Shown one piece after another: positions 1 through 6,937 of a stretch of DNA of 8,248 nucleotides (position 1 is the stretch's first letter; each line of letters begins with the position of its first letter). The stretch is from Listeria marthii FSL S4-120 (lineage in GTDB: Bacteria > Bacillota > Bacilli > Lactobacillales > Listeriaceae). The position numbers and the translations under genes are program-made. The DNA is taken from assembly GCA_000183865.1 (NCBI GenBank), contig CM001047.1:1173989-1182236 (forward strand), given 5' to 3'. The notes below the pieces were generated by a model. The model was given only the letters and a program-made list of their open reading frames with translations. It had not been told where the DNA came from and did no database searches.

Positions 1-422
1 TCCCACCATCGTTACAAAATATTTATTTAGAGTTACAAAATGACTTGAAATGTGAAATTCCGAACAACGGTTATCTGATTCCATGGGCAGACCAAGGCGT
101 ACTATTGTTAAACACCGTACTAACCGTCCGGGCAGGCCAAGCTAATTCGCACCGCGGCCAAGGCTGGGAAATGCTAACCAATCGCATTATCGAAATGATT
201 AACGAGAAAGAGGAGCCAGTTGTCTTTTTACTTTGGGGCAACAACGCGAAAGAGAAGTTACAACTATTAACTAACCCAAAACATATTGCTTTCACATCCG
301 TTCATCCTAGCCCGCTTTCCGCATCACGTGGTTTTATGGGGTGCCAACATTTTTCCAAAACGAACCAATTCTTAGAGCAAAACGGCGTAACTCCGATTGA
401 TTGGCAAATTCCTTCTATATAA
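1..422 (+). CDS. ung: Uracil-DNA glycosylase, family 1 (partial, 5' end outside window)
   Basis: This enzyme removes uracil from DNA, whether from cytosine deamination or dUTP incorporation, and so starts base excision repair in the cytoplasm. The reading frame is open back to base 1, so the gene enters from the left; 139 complete codons plus the stop are visible. The earliest visible residues read PPSLQNIY, matching the family's IPPSL stretch. Next come the LLLNTVLTV strand, whose Asn (bases 111-113) is the uracil-recognition position, the QANSHRGQGWE segment, and HPSPLSA (bases 303-323), the DNA-intercalation loop with the catalytic-site His. The water-activating GQDPYH motif lies upstream of the window. 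A TTG at base 45 is internal and not a start. The gene is convergent with rnhC and ends just before a shared terminator. The family assignment is secure. Confidence 0.96.
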   Translation, partial: PPSLQNIYLELQNDLKCEIPNNGYLIPWADQGVLLLNTVLTVRAGQANSHRGQGWEMLTNRIIEMINEKEEPVVFLLWGNNAKEKLQLLTNPKHIAFTSVHPSPLSASRGFMGCQHFSKTNQFLEQNGVTPIDWQIPSI

Positions 423-426
423 ATAA

Positions 427-470
427 AAAACGCCTCATCAGCAAAAGATGAGGCGTTTTGTTTATTTTTT
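427..470. terminator. Bidirectional intrinsic terminator between ung and rnhC
   Basis: A perfect 9-bp stem, CGCCTCATC (431-439) and GATGAGGCG (447-455), has a 7-base loop and is extended by an A run (427-430) pairing with a T run (456-459). On the + strand it is followed by TTTTGTTTATTTTTT, suiting ung. Read on the - strand, the A run before the stem becomes a U tract just downstream of the rnhC stop. It therefore looks able to end both convergent transcripts. On the + strand its tail overlaps the rnhC stop codon. Confidence 0.92.
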
Positions 471-1388
471 AGCAATTTTCAAGGCTTTTTCTGTATTAGC
501 AAAATGTTGTTTCGTATATTTAGCTAATGTTTCCATTCCAAAGCGTTCAATAATTTCGGCTGCAACAGCGTCGACATGAGGTCCAGCACCCTTTGGAAGG
601 GGGATGCCAACTTCTTTTGACATCGCATCAAACGCTTGAACAAACTTATATCGAGCAATAATCGAAGCCGCCGCCACCGAAAGATGTAATCCTTCTGCTT
701 TCGTCGCAAAAAAGACATCTTCACGAACAATGCTAGGCTCTTGTGCCAAATAACGGTAATACGTATTTTTTTCAGCAAATTGGTCAATTAAAATCGCTTC
801 TGGTTTTACAGGAGCCAGTTTTTTCAAGACATTTTCGATCGCACGATTATGTAATAAAGCTTTCATTTGACCCTGATTCATGCCTCTTTGTTGTAATTCG
901 TTATATTTCGGATTCGGACAAAGTAGCACACTATGCGGCACAATTGGCATGATTTTTTCAGCGATTCGGCAAATTTCTGGATCTTTCATGGCTTTGGAAT
1001 CCTTGACCCCCAACTCTTTTAAAAGTGGCATCATTTCCGCATCCACATAAGCTGCGCAAACAGTAATGGGACCAAAAAAGTCACCCGTTCCGACTTCATC
1101 GGAACCAACAACATTTTTTGATGCGAAGTTTGCTGGAAGAACGCCTTTAGACACACTTGGCGCTTTCGTTTTAGCTTCTGGAAGGGCCGCAACCCATTTT
1201 TTCGCTTCGGCTTCTCCGTTTACTCCTTGGAACATCACTTTGCGCGATTTATAACCAGTAATGGAGACACCAGGTTTTTTAGCTGCGAAAACGGCTCCTG
1301 GTGGGAGTTTTGGATTGGAAAAAGGGAGATATGTTTGTTTCATTTTTTCAAGTGTTGGTTGATTGACTACGATAACTGTATTTGCGAT
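462..1388 (-). CDS. rnhC: Ribonuclease HIII, probable non-canonical ATC start
   Basis: RNase HIII cleaves the RNA strand of RNA/DNA hybrids, clearing R-loops and primer remnants in the cytoplasm. An N-terminal TATA-box-binding-protein-like substrate domain (about residues 1-80) precedes the nuclease domain, which starts at [13 protein letters not shown]. With the start at 1388 the protein is 308 aa. The active-site acidic residues fall at Asp97, Glu98 and Asp202 (ILIDQFAE), with a fourth acidic position at Glu206; from memory these numbers agree with the characterised Geobacillus enzyme. The first ATG (1343) has no ribosome binding site before it and would drop 15 residues ([14 protein letters not shown] plus the start) from the substrate domain. 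ATC at 1388-1386 sits 9 bases after AAAGGA, and an in-frame TGA at 1397-1395 excludes anything further upstream. No ATG, GTG or TTG lies between. Function is secure; the start is inferred. The gene is divergent from zapA. Confidence 0.95.
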   Translation of the reverse strand: MANTVIVVNQPTLEKMKQTYLPFSNPKLPPGAVFAAKKPGVSITGYKSRKVMFQGVNGEAEAKKWVAALPEAKTKAPSVSKGVLPANFASKNVVGSDEVGTGDFFGPITVCAAYVDAEMMPLLKELGVKDSKAMKDPEICRIAEKIMPIVPHSVLLCPNPKYNELQQRGMNQGQMKALLHNRAIENVLKKLAPVKPEAILIDQFAEKNTYYRYLAQEPSIVREDVFFATKAEGLHLSVAAASIIARYKFVQAFDAMSKEVGIPLPKGAGPHVDAVAAEIIERFGMETLAKYTKQHFANTEKALKIAKK

Positions 1389-1395
1389 AAGGCAT

Positions 1396-1403
1396 CATCC
1401 TTT
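1396..1403 (-). promoter_or_regulatory. Ribosome binding site that supports the rnhC ATC start
   Basis: On the minus strand AAAGGATG (1403 to 1396) matches the Shine-Dalgarno consensus. The GGA ends at 1398, 9 bases before the ATC at 1388. It is too close to the two overlapping out-of-frame ATGs (1398-1396 and 1395-1393) and is about 55 bases from the first in-frame ATG at 1343. It therefore points to ATC as initiation codon. Confidence 0.7.
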
Positions 1404-1412
1404 CAAAGTTCT

Positions 1413-1441
1413 ATTGTAACATACTACGACGAAAGACTGAA
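1413..1441 (-). promoter_or_regulatory. Probable sigma-A promoter of rnhC
   Basis: On the minus strand TACAAT (1418 to 1413) is a 5/6 match to the -10 consensus and is preceded by TGT, giving an extended -10. With a 17-base spacer the -35 position is TTCAGT (1441 to 1436), only 3/6, which fits an extended -10 promoter. Transcription would begin near 1406, leaving a leader of roughly 18 bases that contains the ribosome binding site. Confidence 0.6.
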
Positions 1442-1486
1442 TATCGGTCAAACAGGTGGTTGAGTCTTTTCTTTCGGGCTTTTTCG

Positions 1487-1495
1487 TGATAAGAT
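1487..1495 (+). promoter_or_regulatory. Possible extended -10 promoter of zapA
   Basis: TGATAAGAT combines the extended -10 TG with a 4/6 -10 hexamer, TAAGAT (1490-1495), 46 bases before the zapA start. No good -35 lies at 16-18 bases; TTGAGT at 1460-1465 is too far at 24 bases. It is the best candidate in the divergent intergenic space but the evidence is weak. Confidence 0.35.
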
Positions 1496-1528
1496 TATGA
1501 CAAGTAGCGGCCTAAATGAATTTGGGCG

Positions 1529-1534
1529 AGGAGG
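1529..1534 (+). promoter_or_regulatory. Ribosome binding site fixing the zapA GTG start
   Basis: AGGAGG lies 7 bases before GTG at 1542. The in-frame ATG at 1497 has no ribosome binding site and would add 15 residues unlike any ZapA N-terminus. The GTG is therefore the start. Confidence 0.88.
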
Positions 1535-1541
1535 AATTTAC

Positions 1542-1808
1542 GTGGCAAATGAGAGAAATAGAGTAGTGACCACAATTTATGGTAGAGAATATACAATTGT
1601 TGGCATAGAAACAACAGACCACTTACGAAAAGTAGCTCGCGAAGTCGATGAAAAAATGCACGAAATCGGCTCTCAAAATCATGCGCTTGATAGCGGAAGG
1701 CTCGCTGTACTGACAGCTGTGAATGCAACTCACGATTATTTAAAACTAGAACAAAAATATCTAGAGTTGGAACAAGAACTGGCTCGTATCAAAGGAAGAG
1801 ATCAATGA
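1542..1808 (+). CDS. zapA: Cell division protein ZapA
   Basis: ZapA binds FtsZ and promotes bundling and stability of FtsZ protofilaments in the Z ring at midcell. The GTG start gives 88 aa, close to the 85 aa of the B. subtilis protein. The N-terminal globular part carries TTIYGREYTIVG, the strand-turn-strand typical of Firmicute ZapA, followed by THLRKVA-like TDHLRKVAREVDEKM. The C-terminal half (about residues 50-85), with heptad-like LKLEQKYLELEQELARI, forms the coiled-coil dimerisation helix. It is divergent from rnhC and overlaps cvpA by 4 bases (ATGA), which suggests translational coupling. An upstream in-frame ATG at 1497 is rejected because the strong AGGAGG serves the GTG. The assignment is confident from sequence and from conserved position next to rnhC and cvpA. 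Confidence 0.93.
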   Translation: MANERNRVVTTIYGREYTIVGIETTDHLRKVAREVDEKMHEIGSQNHALDSGRLAVLTAVNATHDYLKLEQKYLELEQELARIKGRDQ

Positions 1809-2347
1809 TTTTAAATGCGATTATTTTAATTTTGCTTGTTTGTGGCTTTTTTGCAGGTTTCAGAACAGGCTTAATCAAACAACTTATATTATTACTAGGT
1901 TATATTTTGGCATTTTTTATCTCGTATACATATTACGAAGATTTAGCGCCCCATTTAACCTTTATACCTTATCCAGGTAGTGATACTTCAGATGGATTAT
2001 CTATTATTTTACAGGAATTACGAACAGAAACAGCTTATTATAACGTCTTAGGATTTGCGATTATTTTTATTGTGGCAATCATTGTCGTTCACATGCTTGC
2101 ATCTCTTGTTGGTGGCTTAACAAAAATACCTGTTTTGCGCCAAATTAATGGATTAGTAGCAGCTGTTTTTGGCGTTATTAAGTCTTATTTACTTATTTTT
2201 ATTGTATTGTTTATCATGGCAATTTATCCGGCGAATTGGTCAGAAAATCTGATTGACAGCTCTACAGTTGCTCAGTGGATGCTCGAGAACACGCCAATTT
2301 TGTCCGAACAATTTTATGACTGGATGACAGACATTCTGCCAAAATAA
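1805..2347 (+). CDS. cvpA: CvpA family membrane protein (YshB-like)
   Basis: This 180-aa integral membrane protein belongs to the CvpA family, named for a role in colicin V production in Escherichia coli; its biochemical activity in Firmicutes is not settled. Four hydrophobic segments are visible at about residues 2-18, 23-43, 81-103 and 117-141. A polar loop of about 35 residues lies between the second and third, and a soluble C-terminal tail ends in WMTDILPK. Gly-rich positions near segment 1 (GFFAGFRTGLIKQ) and the NGLVAAVFGVIK stretch in segment 4 are typical of the family. The start overlaps the zapA stop by 4 bases, with AAGGA 8 bases upstream, so the two are likely cotranslated. A terminator-like hairpin begins 11 bases after the stop. 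Family membership is confident; function in this organism is open. Confidence 0.88.
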   Translation: MILNAIILILLVCGFFAGFRTGLIKQLILLLGYILAFFISYTYYEDLAPHLTFIPYPGSDTSDGLSIILQELRTETAYYNVLGFAIIFIVAIIVVHMLASLVGGLTKIPVLRQINGLVAAVFGVIKSYLLIFIVLFIMAIYPANWSENLIDSSTVAQWMLENTPILSEQFYDWMTDILPK

Positions 2348-2358
2348 AAGAAACATTC

Positions 2359-2413
2359 GATACCAGATGTACACTCTTAGCCAATTTTGGATAGGACTAC
2401 GCTGGTATTTTTT
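2359..2413 (+). terminator. Long imperfect hairpin plus T-run between cvpA and polX
   Basis: Outer arms GATACCAG (2359-2366) and CTGGTATT (2402-2409) pair over 8 positions, including one G-U. A GTA/TAC middle stem (2369-2371 with 2398-2400) and an inner stem, 2375-2384 with 2387-2396 (one G-A mismatch, two-base loop), continue the fold. Six T residues (2408-2413) follow. This is the layout of an intrinsic terminator or attenuator, though the stem is interrupted and AT-rich, so it may be only partly effective. TTTAAT at 2411-2416 with TTGGAT at 2387-2392 (18-base spacer) could be a weak promoter for polX inside the same structure. Confidence 0.5.
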
Positions 2414-2437
2414 AATGACCGAACGGGAGGAATAACG

Positions 2438-4150
2438 ATGGCTACTAATAAAAAAGAAATTATTCGTTTACTGGAAGAAATTGCCATTTATATGGAATTA
2501 AAAGGAGAAAATAGCTTTAAAATATCAGCATTCCGCAAAGCTGCCCAAGCAATTGAACTAGATAGCCGAAGCCTGTCAGAAATTGAGGATTTCACGAAAA
2601 TTAGCGGTATTGGTAAAACAACCGGCGAAATTATTCAACGTTATTTAGATAGCGGCGAATGTCCAGAACTCGTCGAGCTAAAAAAAGAAGTACCCGCTGG
2701 CCTTGTTCCACTTTTAGACGTGCCAGGGCTTGGTGGTAAGAAATTATCACGGCTTTATCACGAGCTAGGTGTGGTCGACAAAGAAACATTACTCAAAGAA
2801 GCAGAAAACGGACACATCGAAGCGTTAAAAGGATTTGGTAAAAAGTCTGCTGAGAAAATGGCAGAAGCTGTGCGCGAAATGGGTGAACGACCTGATCGCT
2901 ATCCGCTCAACGACGTTTTACCAATCATTGATAAAGTAGAAGCTTATTTAGCTAAAATTGCTGCAATCGAAACGTTTGCGCAAGCCGGGAGTTTACGGAG
3001 ATTGCGGGAAACGGTGAAAGATCTTGATTATGTCATCGCGACCGAAAAGCCAGAAGAAGTGCAAAAAGCATTGCTGGATTTTCCGCTAATTACAGATGTC
3101 ATTGGGGCCGGTGAAACAAAAGTATCGGCAGTTTTAGAAGACAATATTACTATCTCGGTGGATTTTCGCCTAGTAGAAAAGAAAGCTTTCGCAACGACAC
3201 TACACCATTTTACCGGGTCCAAAGATCACAATATCAAAATGCGCCAGTTAGCTAAACAATCGAATGAAAAAATAAGTGAATACGGGGTGGAGCAGGAAGA
3301 CGGAAGCATGCGCCATTTCGACTCAGAAAAAGCCTTTTTTGCACATTTTGATATTCCATTTTTACCACCAGAGGTTCGCCGTGATGGTACAGAAATTGAG
3401 CGTGTAACGAAGGAAACGAAATTCCTTGAATTAAGTGATATTCGCGGTGATTTACACATGCATACAACTTGGTCAGACGGCGCTTACGCGATTCCAGAAA
3501 TGATTGAAGCATGTATCGCAAAAGGATATGAGTACATGGTAATTACTGATCATGGGAAATTTTTACGTGTAGCAAATGGATTGGATGAGAAAAGACTGCT
3601 GGAACAACAAGCCGAAATCAAAAAAATAGCTGCAAACTACCCAGAAATCGACGTCTATTCAGGCGTTGAAATGGACATTTTAGCAGATGGTTCGCTTGAT
3701 TTTGATGACGAAACGCTGAAACAGTTGGATTTTGTTATTGCGTCGATTCATTCCAGTTTCCAACAATCTGAAGAAGAAATCATGAAACGGCTAAAAACAG
3801 CGTGCGAAAATCCTTACGTTCGCTTGATTGCTCATCCAACAGGCAGAATTGTCGTGAAAAGAAAGCCATATCATGTTAATATGAAAGAACTAATCAAACT
3901 AGCGAAAAATACCGGAACTGCACTGGAACTAAACGCCAATCCACAGCGCCTTGATTTAAACCGAGAGCATCTAGAAATGGCACATGCAGCAGGTGTTCCA
4001 ATTGCAATCAATACAGATGCGCACGACACGAAACATCTTGATTTCATGTCTATCGGAGTTCGCGCAGCAACGAAAGCTTGGCTAGACAAGTCCGCGATTC
4101 TAAATACGAAAACAGCGGCTGAATTTAAACAATTTTTACAGAATAAATAA
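2438..4150 (+). CDS. polX: DNA polymerase/3'-5' exonuclease PolX (family X + PHP)
   Basis: Bacterial PolX fills short gaps and trims 3' ends in base excision repair. The protein is 570 aa, as I recall for B. subtilis PolX. Helix-hairpin-helix motifs occur at ISGIGKTT (55-62), VPGLGGKK (95-102) and LKGFGKKS (130-137). The nucleotidyltransferase palm has GS at 184-185 and the metal-binding aspartates D195 and D197 (DLDYVIA) and D242 (SVDFR). The C-terminal PHP nuclease domain (from about 335) shows DLHMHTTWSDG (H340, H342), ITDHGKF, GVEMD (E411), IHSSF (H438), IAHPTGR (H466) and NTDAHD (D527, H529). Both active sites look intact. ATG 2438 is chosen because GGAGG lies 7 bases before it; the in-frame TTG at 2387 lies inside the upstream hairpin and has no ribosome binding site. 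mutS2 follows after 22 bases, so the two are probably cotranscribed. Confidence 0.96.
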   Translation: MATNKKEIIRLLEEIAIYMELKGENSFKISAFRKAAQAIELDSRSLSEIEDFTKISGIGKTTGEIIQRYLDSGECPELVELKKEVPAGLVPLLDVPGLGGKKLSRLYHELGVVDKETLLKEAENGHIEALKGFGKKSAEKMAEAVREMGERPDRYPLNDVLPIIDKVEAYLAKIAAIETFAQAGSLRRLRETVKDLDYVIATEKPEEVQKALLDFPLITDVIGAGETKVSAVLEDNITISVDFRLVEKKAFATTLHHFTGSKDHNIKMRQLAKQSNEKISEYGVEQEDGSMRHFDSEKAFFAHFDIPFLPPEVRRDGTEIERVTKETKFLELSDIRGDLHMHTTWSDGAYAIPEMIEACIAKGYEYMVITDHGKFLRVANGLDEKRLLEQQAEIKKIAANYPEIDVYSGVEMDILADGSLDFDDETLKQLDFVIASIHSSFQQSEEEIMKRLKTACENPYVRLIAHPTGRIVVKRKPYHVNMKELIKLAKNTGTALELNANPQRLDLNREHLEMAHAAGVPIAINTDAHDTKHLDFMSIGVRAATKAWLDKSAILNTKTAAEFKQFLQNK

Positions 4151-4172
4151 CTTTTAAAAAGAAGGATGACCA

Positions 4173-6530
4173 ATGGAAAAAAAAGTAGAAGCCATTTTAG
4201 AATTTGATAAAATAAAAAAACAACTCACGGAATTTGCTTCTTCTTCACTAGGGGAGCAAGCGATTTTGGAACTCGCTCCAGCGACAGATTTTCAAGTAGT
4301 GCAAAAAGCGCAACTCGAAACAGAAGAAGGAGCCAAAATTATTCGTTTACGGGGAAGTGCGCCGATTACTGGTTTGACAGATGTTTTTGCCCATTTGAAA
4401 CGCCTAGAGATTGGTGGCGATTTAAACGGGCTTGAAATCTACCAAATCGGTAGCAACTTGCGTGTAAGCCGTCAAATGAAAAACTTTATGAACGATTTAC
4501 TCGAAATTGGTGTCGAAATGCCACTTCTCGGCGCGCTTTCGGATGAACTTTTAGTATTAAAAGAAGTCGAGGAGGATATTGCGATTTCCGTTGATGAAAG
4601 CGGGAAAGTATTAGATACTGCGAGCGAAGCACTTAGTACCATTCGACGTACACTCCGCCGCACGGAAGACCGCGTACGGGAAAAATTAGAATCTTATTTG
4701 CGCGATCGCAATGCTTCGAAAATGTTAAGCGATGCCGTTATTACGATTCGAAATGATCGCTACGTTATCCCTGTTAAACAAGAATATAAAGGGCATTATG
4801 GTGGTATCGTTCATGACCAATCCGCATCTGGTCAAACACTTTTCATTGAGCCACAAAGCGTAGTAGATTTAAATAATGAACGAAAAGCACTTCAAGCCAA
4901 AGAAAAACAAGAAATCGAACGTATTCTTGCGGAAATTTCGGCATCACTTGCTGGTTGGATTAATGAAATTCATCATAATACCTTTATTCTAGGTCGCTTT
5001 GATTTTATTTTCGCCAAAGCGCGTTTCGGGAAAGCGATGAAAGCCGTAACGCCGCATCTTAGTGATACAGGCGTAGTGCATTTAATTGCCGCGAGACATC
5101 CGCTTTTAGATGCAACTAAAGTCGTTGCTAATGATATTTATTTAGGTGAAGATTTTACGACGATTGTTATTACTGGTCCAAATACAGGTGGTAAAACAAT
5201 TACGCTGAAAACATTGGGATTACTAACTTTAATGGCACAATCAGGCTTGCAAATTCCAGCACAGGAAGATTCCACGATTGCTGTTTTTGAACATGTATTT
5301 GCCGATATTGGTGACGAACAATCTATCGAACAAAGCTTGAGTACCTTCTCGTCTCATATGACGAATATCGTGTCCATTTTAGAAAGAGTAAACCATAAAT
5401 CTCTAATTTTATACGATGAACTTGGGGCTGGGACAGATCCGCAAGAAGGTGCGGCACTAGCGATTGCAATACTTGATGCCAGCCATGCAAAAGGTGCAAG
5501 TGTTGTCGCAACGACCCATTACCCCGAACTAAAAGCATATGGATACAACCGCGTTCACGCAACGAATGCATCGGTTGAATTCAATGTTGAAACGCTTAGC
5601 CCGACTTATAAACTACTAATCGGCGTTCCCGGACGAAGTAACGCTTTCGATATTTCGCGCCGCCTTGGATTAAGCGAAAGTATCATCACCGAAGCAAGAA
5701 GCCTTGTCGATACCGAAAGCGCCGATTTAAATGATATGATTTCCAGCCTAGAAGAAAAACGTAACTTAGCGGAAACAGAATATGAAGAAGCACAAGAACT
5801 AGCTCGCGGTGCCGAGGCTCTTTTAAAAGATTTACAAAAAGAAATTACCAATTACTACCAACAAAAAGATAAATTAATCGAACAAGCGAGTGAAAAAGCA
5901 GCTACCATCGTGGAAAAAGCCGAAGCAGAAGCCGAAGAAATCATCCACGAATTGCGCACAATGCAATTAAACGGAGCAGCCGGCATCAAAGAACACGAAC
6001 TGATTGACGCCAAAACAAGACTTGGGAAAGCCAAACCAAAAACAATCAACAAAACCATTCCCCAAGCGCCAAAACAAAAACCACACGTTTTCAAAAATGG
6101 CGACAATGTTCGCGTCTTATCACTCGGCCAAAAAGGGACACTTTTAAGCAAAATTAACGATAAAGAATGGAACGTCCAAATCGGCATCATCAAAATGAAA
6201 ATCAAAACCACCGATCTCGAATATATCCAACCAGAAAAACCGAAGAAACAACGCATTATTACATCGGTTCATAGCAGCGGCTCACCGGCTAAAAGCGAAC
6301 TTGATTTGCGCGGCGAACGCTACGAAGATGCTCTGCAAAAAGTCGACAAATACCTCGATGAAGCATTGCTCGCAGGCTATCCGCAAGTAGCAATTATTCA
6401 CGGTAAGGGAACCGGCGCACTCAGAACCGGTGTTACAGAATATCTGAAAAATCATCGCATGGTCAAATCAATCCGTTTTGGTGCAGCAGCAGAAGGCGGG
6501 AACGGTGTAACAATCGTCGAATTTAAGTAA
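4173..6530 (+). CDS. mutS2: MutS2: MutS-like ATPase with C-terminal Smr domain
   Basis: MutS2 lacks the mismatch-recognition domain of MutS and does not do mismatch repair. In different bacteria it has been linked to suppressing or modulating homologous recombination and, in B. subtilis, to recognising and splitting collided ribosomes. The 785-aa protein has a core/lever region (to about 290), an ABC-type ATPase with Walker A GPNTGGKT (335-342), Walker B ILYDE ending at D415-E416 and the GAGTDPQEG signature, and ATTHYPELKAY. A charged coiled coil spans about 515-610, a KOW-like small domain with GDNVRVLSLGQKG about 635-690, and the Smr nuclease domain about 708-785, with DLRG at 711-714 and HGKGTG at 743-748. 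All catalytic signatures are intact and the length matches the family. Start ATG 4173 has AAGGA six bases upstream. It sits directly behind polX. Confidence 0.97.
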   Translation: MEKKVEAILEFDKIKKQLTEFASSSLGEQAILELAPATDFQVVQKAQLETEEGAKIIRLRGSAPITGLTDVFAHLKRLEIGGDLNGLEIYQIGSNLRVSRQMKNFMNDLLEIGVEMPLLGALSDELLVLKEVEEDIAISVDESGKVLDTASEALSTIRRTLRRTEDRVREKLESYLRDRNASKMLSDAVITIRNDRYVIPVKQEYKGHYGGIVHDQSASGQTLFIEPQSVVDLNNERKALQAKEKQEIERILAEISASLAGWINEIHHNTFILGRFDFIFAKARFGKAMKAVTPHLSDTGVVHLIAARHPLLDATKVVANDIYLGEDFTTIVITGPNTGGKTITLKTLGLLTLMAQSGLQIPAQEDSTIAVFEHVFADIGDEQSIEQSLSTFSSHMTNIVSILERVNHKSLILYDELGAGTDPQEGAALAIAILDASHAKGASVVATTHYPELKAYGYNRVHATNASVEFNVETLSPTYKLLIGVPGRSNAFDISRRLGLSESIITEARSLVDTESADLNDMISSLEEKRNLAETEYEEAQELARGAEALLKDLQKEITNYYQQKDKLIEQASEKAATIVEKAEAEAEEIIHELRTMQLNGAAGIKEHELIDAKTRLGKAKPKTINKTIPQAPKQKPHVFKNGDNVRVLSLGQKGTLLSKINDKEWNVQIGIIKMKIKTTDLEYIQPEKPKKQRIITSVHSSGSPAKSELDLRGERYEDALQKVDKYLDEALLAGYPQVAIIHGKGTGALRTGVTEYLKNHRMVKSIRFGAAAEGGNGVTIVEFK

Positions 6531-6567
6531 ACAACTGAGCAAAAATATGGCTCGGAATAGGCGTAAA

Positions 6568-6576
6568 TGCTATACT
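6568..6576 (+). promoter_or_regulatory. Probable extended -10 promoter of trxA
   Basis: TGCTATACT holds the extended -10 TG and TATACT (6571-6576), a 5/6 -10 hexamer, in the 80-base gap between mutS2 and trxA. The -35 position (6548-6553, TGGCTC) is poor, as is common with extended -10 sites. Transcription would start near 6583. No GTTT/GGGTAT-type sigma-B box was seen at suitable spacing. Confidence 0.55.
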
Positions 6577-6593
6577 GTGTGTACAAAAGTCAT

Positions 6594-6599
6594 AAGGAG
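6594..6599 (+). promoter_or_regulatory. Ribosome binding site of trxA, long spacing
   Basis: AAGGAG, continuing as TGA, is a strong Shine-Dalgarno match. It sits 11 bases before ATG 6611, longer than the 6-9 bases seen at the other genes here. No other in-frame start competes, so the ATG stands. Confidence 0.8.
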
Positions 6600-6610
6600 T
6601 GAATTAAATC

Positions 6611-6922
6611 ATGGTAAAAGAAATTACAGATGCAACATTTGAACAAGAAACTAGCGAAGGCTTAGTATTAACAGATTTCTGGGCAACATGGTGTGGTCCT
6701 TGCCGCATGGTGGCTCCAGTTTTAGAAGAAATACAAGAAGAACGCGGCGAAGCACTTAAAATCGTCAAAATGGACGTAGATGAAAACCCAGAAACACCAG
6801 GAAGCTTTGGTGTTATGAGTATTCCAACACTTCTTATCAAAAAAGACGGCGAAGTAGTAGATACAATTATCGGCTACCGTCCAAAAGAAGAACTGGATGA
6901 AGTCATCAACAAATACGTTTAA
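6611..6922 (+). CDS. trxA: Thioredoxin
   Basis: Thioredoxin reduces protein disulfides in the cytoplasm and is itself recycled by NADPH-dependent thioredoxin reductase. The 103-aa protein has the usual single-domain length. The FWATWCGPCRM active site places the redox cysteines at C28 and C31, the family's buried Asp is D22, and the cis-proline is P72 in VMSIPTLL. C-terminal GYRPKEELDEVINKYV matches the last helix. No signal peptide is present, so it acts inside the cell; the canonical WCGPC and conserved surroundings point to the main thioredoxin and not a specialised paralogue. Its own promoter-like sequence upstream and terminator downstream suggest a mainly monocistronic unit, with possible readthrough from mutS2 and into uvrC. 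Confidence 0.97.
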   Translation: MVKEITDATFEQETSEGLVLTDFWATWCGPCRMVAPVLEEIQEERGEALKIVKMDVDENPETPGSFGVMSIPTLLIKKDGEVVDTIIGYRPKEELDEVINKYV

Positions 6923-6927
6923 AATTA

Positions 6928-6936
6928 TGCTAAAAT
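6928..6936 (+). promoter_or_regulatory. Possible extended -10 promoter for uvrC
   Basis: TGCTAAAAT (6928-6936) fits an extended -10 (TAAAAT, 5/6) immediately after the trxA stop. There is no recognisable -35. The predicted start near 6943 would lie in the left arm of the following terminator, so such a transcript could not form the full hairpin. AT-rich spacers give such matches by chance, so confidence is low. Confidence 0.25.
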
Positions 6937-6937
6937 G

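Noticed and set aside
45..422. Short gene starting at TTG 45
   Set aside because: The same frame is open to base 1 and its upstream residues (PPSLQNIYLELQND) match uracil-DNA glycosylase, so the TTG is internal to a gene cut by the window edge.
1446..1463. Possible CtsR-type box GGTCAAA in the rnhC/zapA spacer
   Set aside because: Only one half site is present; the second heptad does not match the direct-repeat consensus.
1497..1541. zapA N-terminal extension from ATG 1497
   Set aside because: There is no ribosome binding site at 1497; AGGAGG at 1529-1534 serves GTG 1542, and the extra 15 residues are unlike ZapA N-termini. The ATG also lies almost on the -10 candidate.
2387..2437. polX N-terminal extension from TTG 2387
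   Set aside because: The segment falls in the hairpin/T-run, lacks a ribosome binding site, and the 570-aa form from ATG 2438 matches the family length.
6535..6555. Small hairpin after mutS2 (CTGAGC / GCTCGG)
   Set aside because: A 6-bp stem with one G-U pair and a 9-base loop has no following T-run, so it is not a convincing intrinsic terminator for mutS2.
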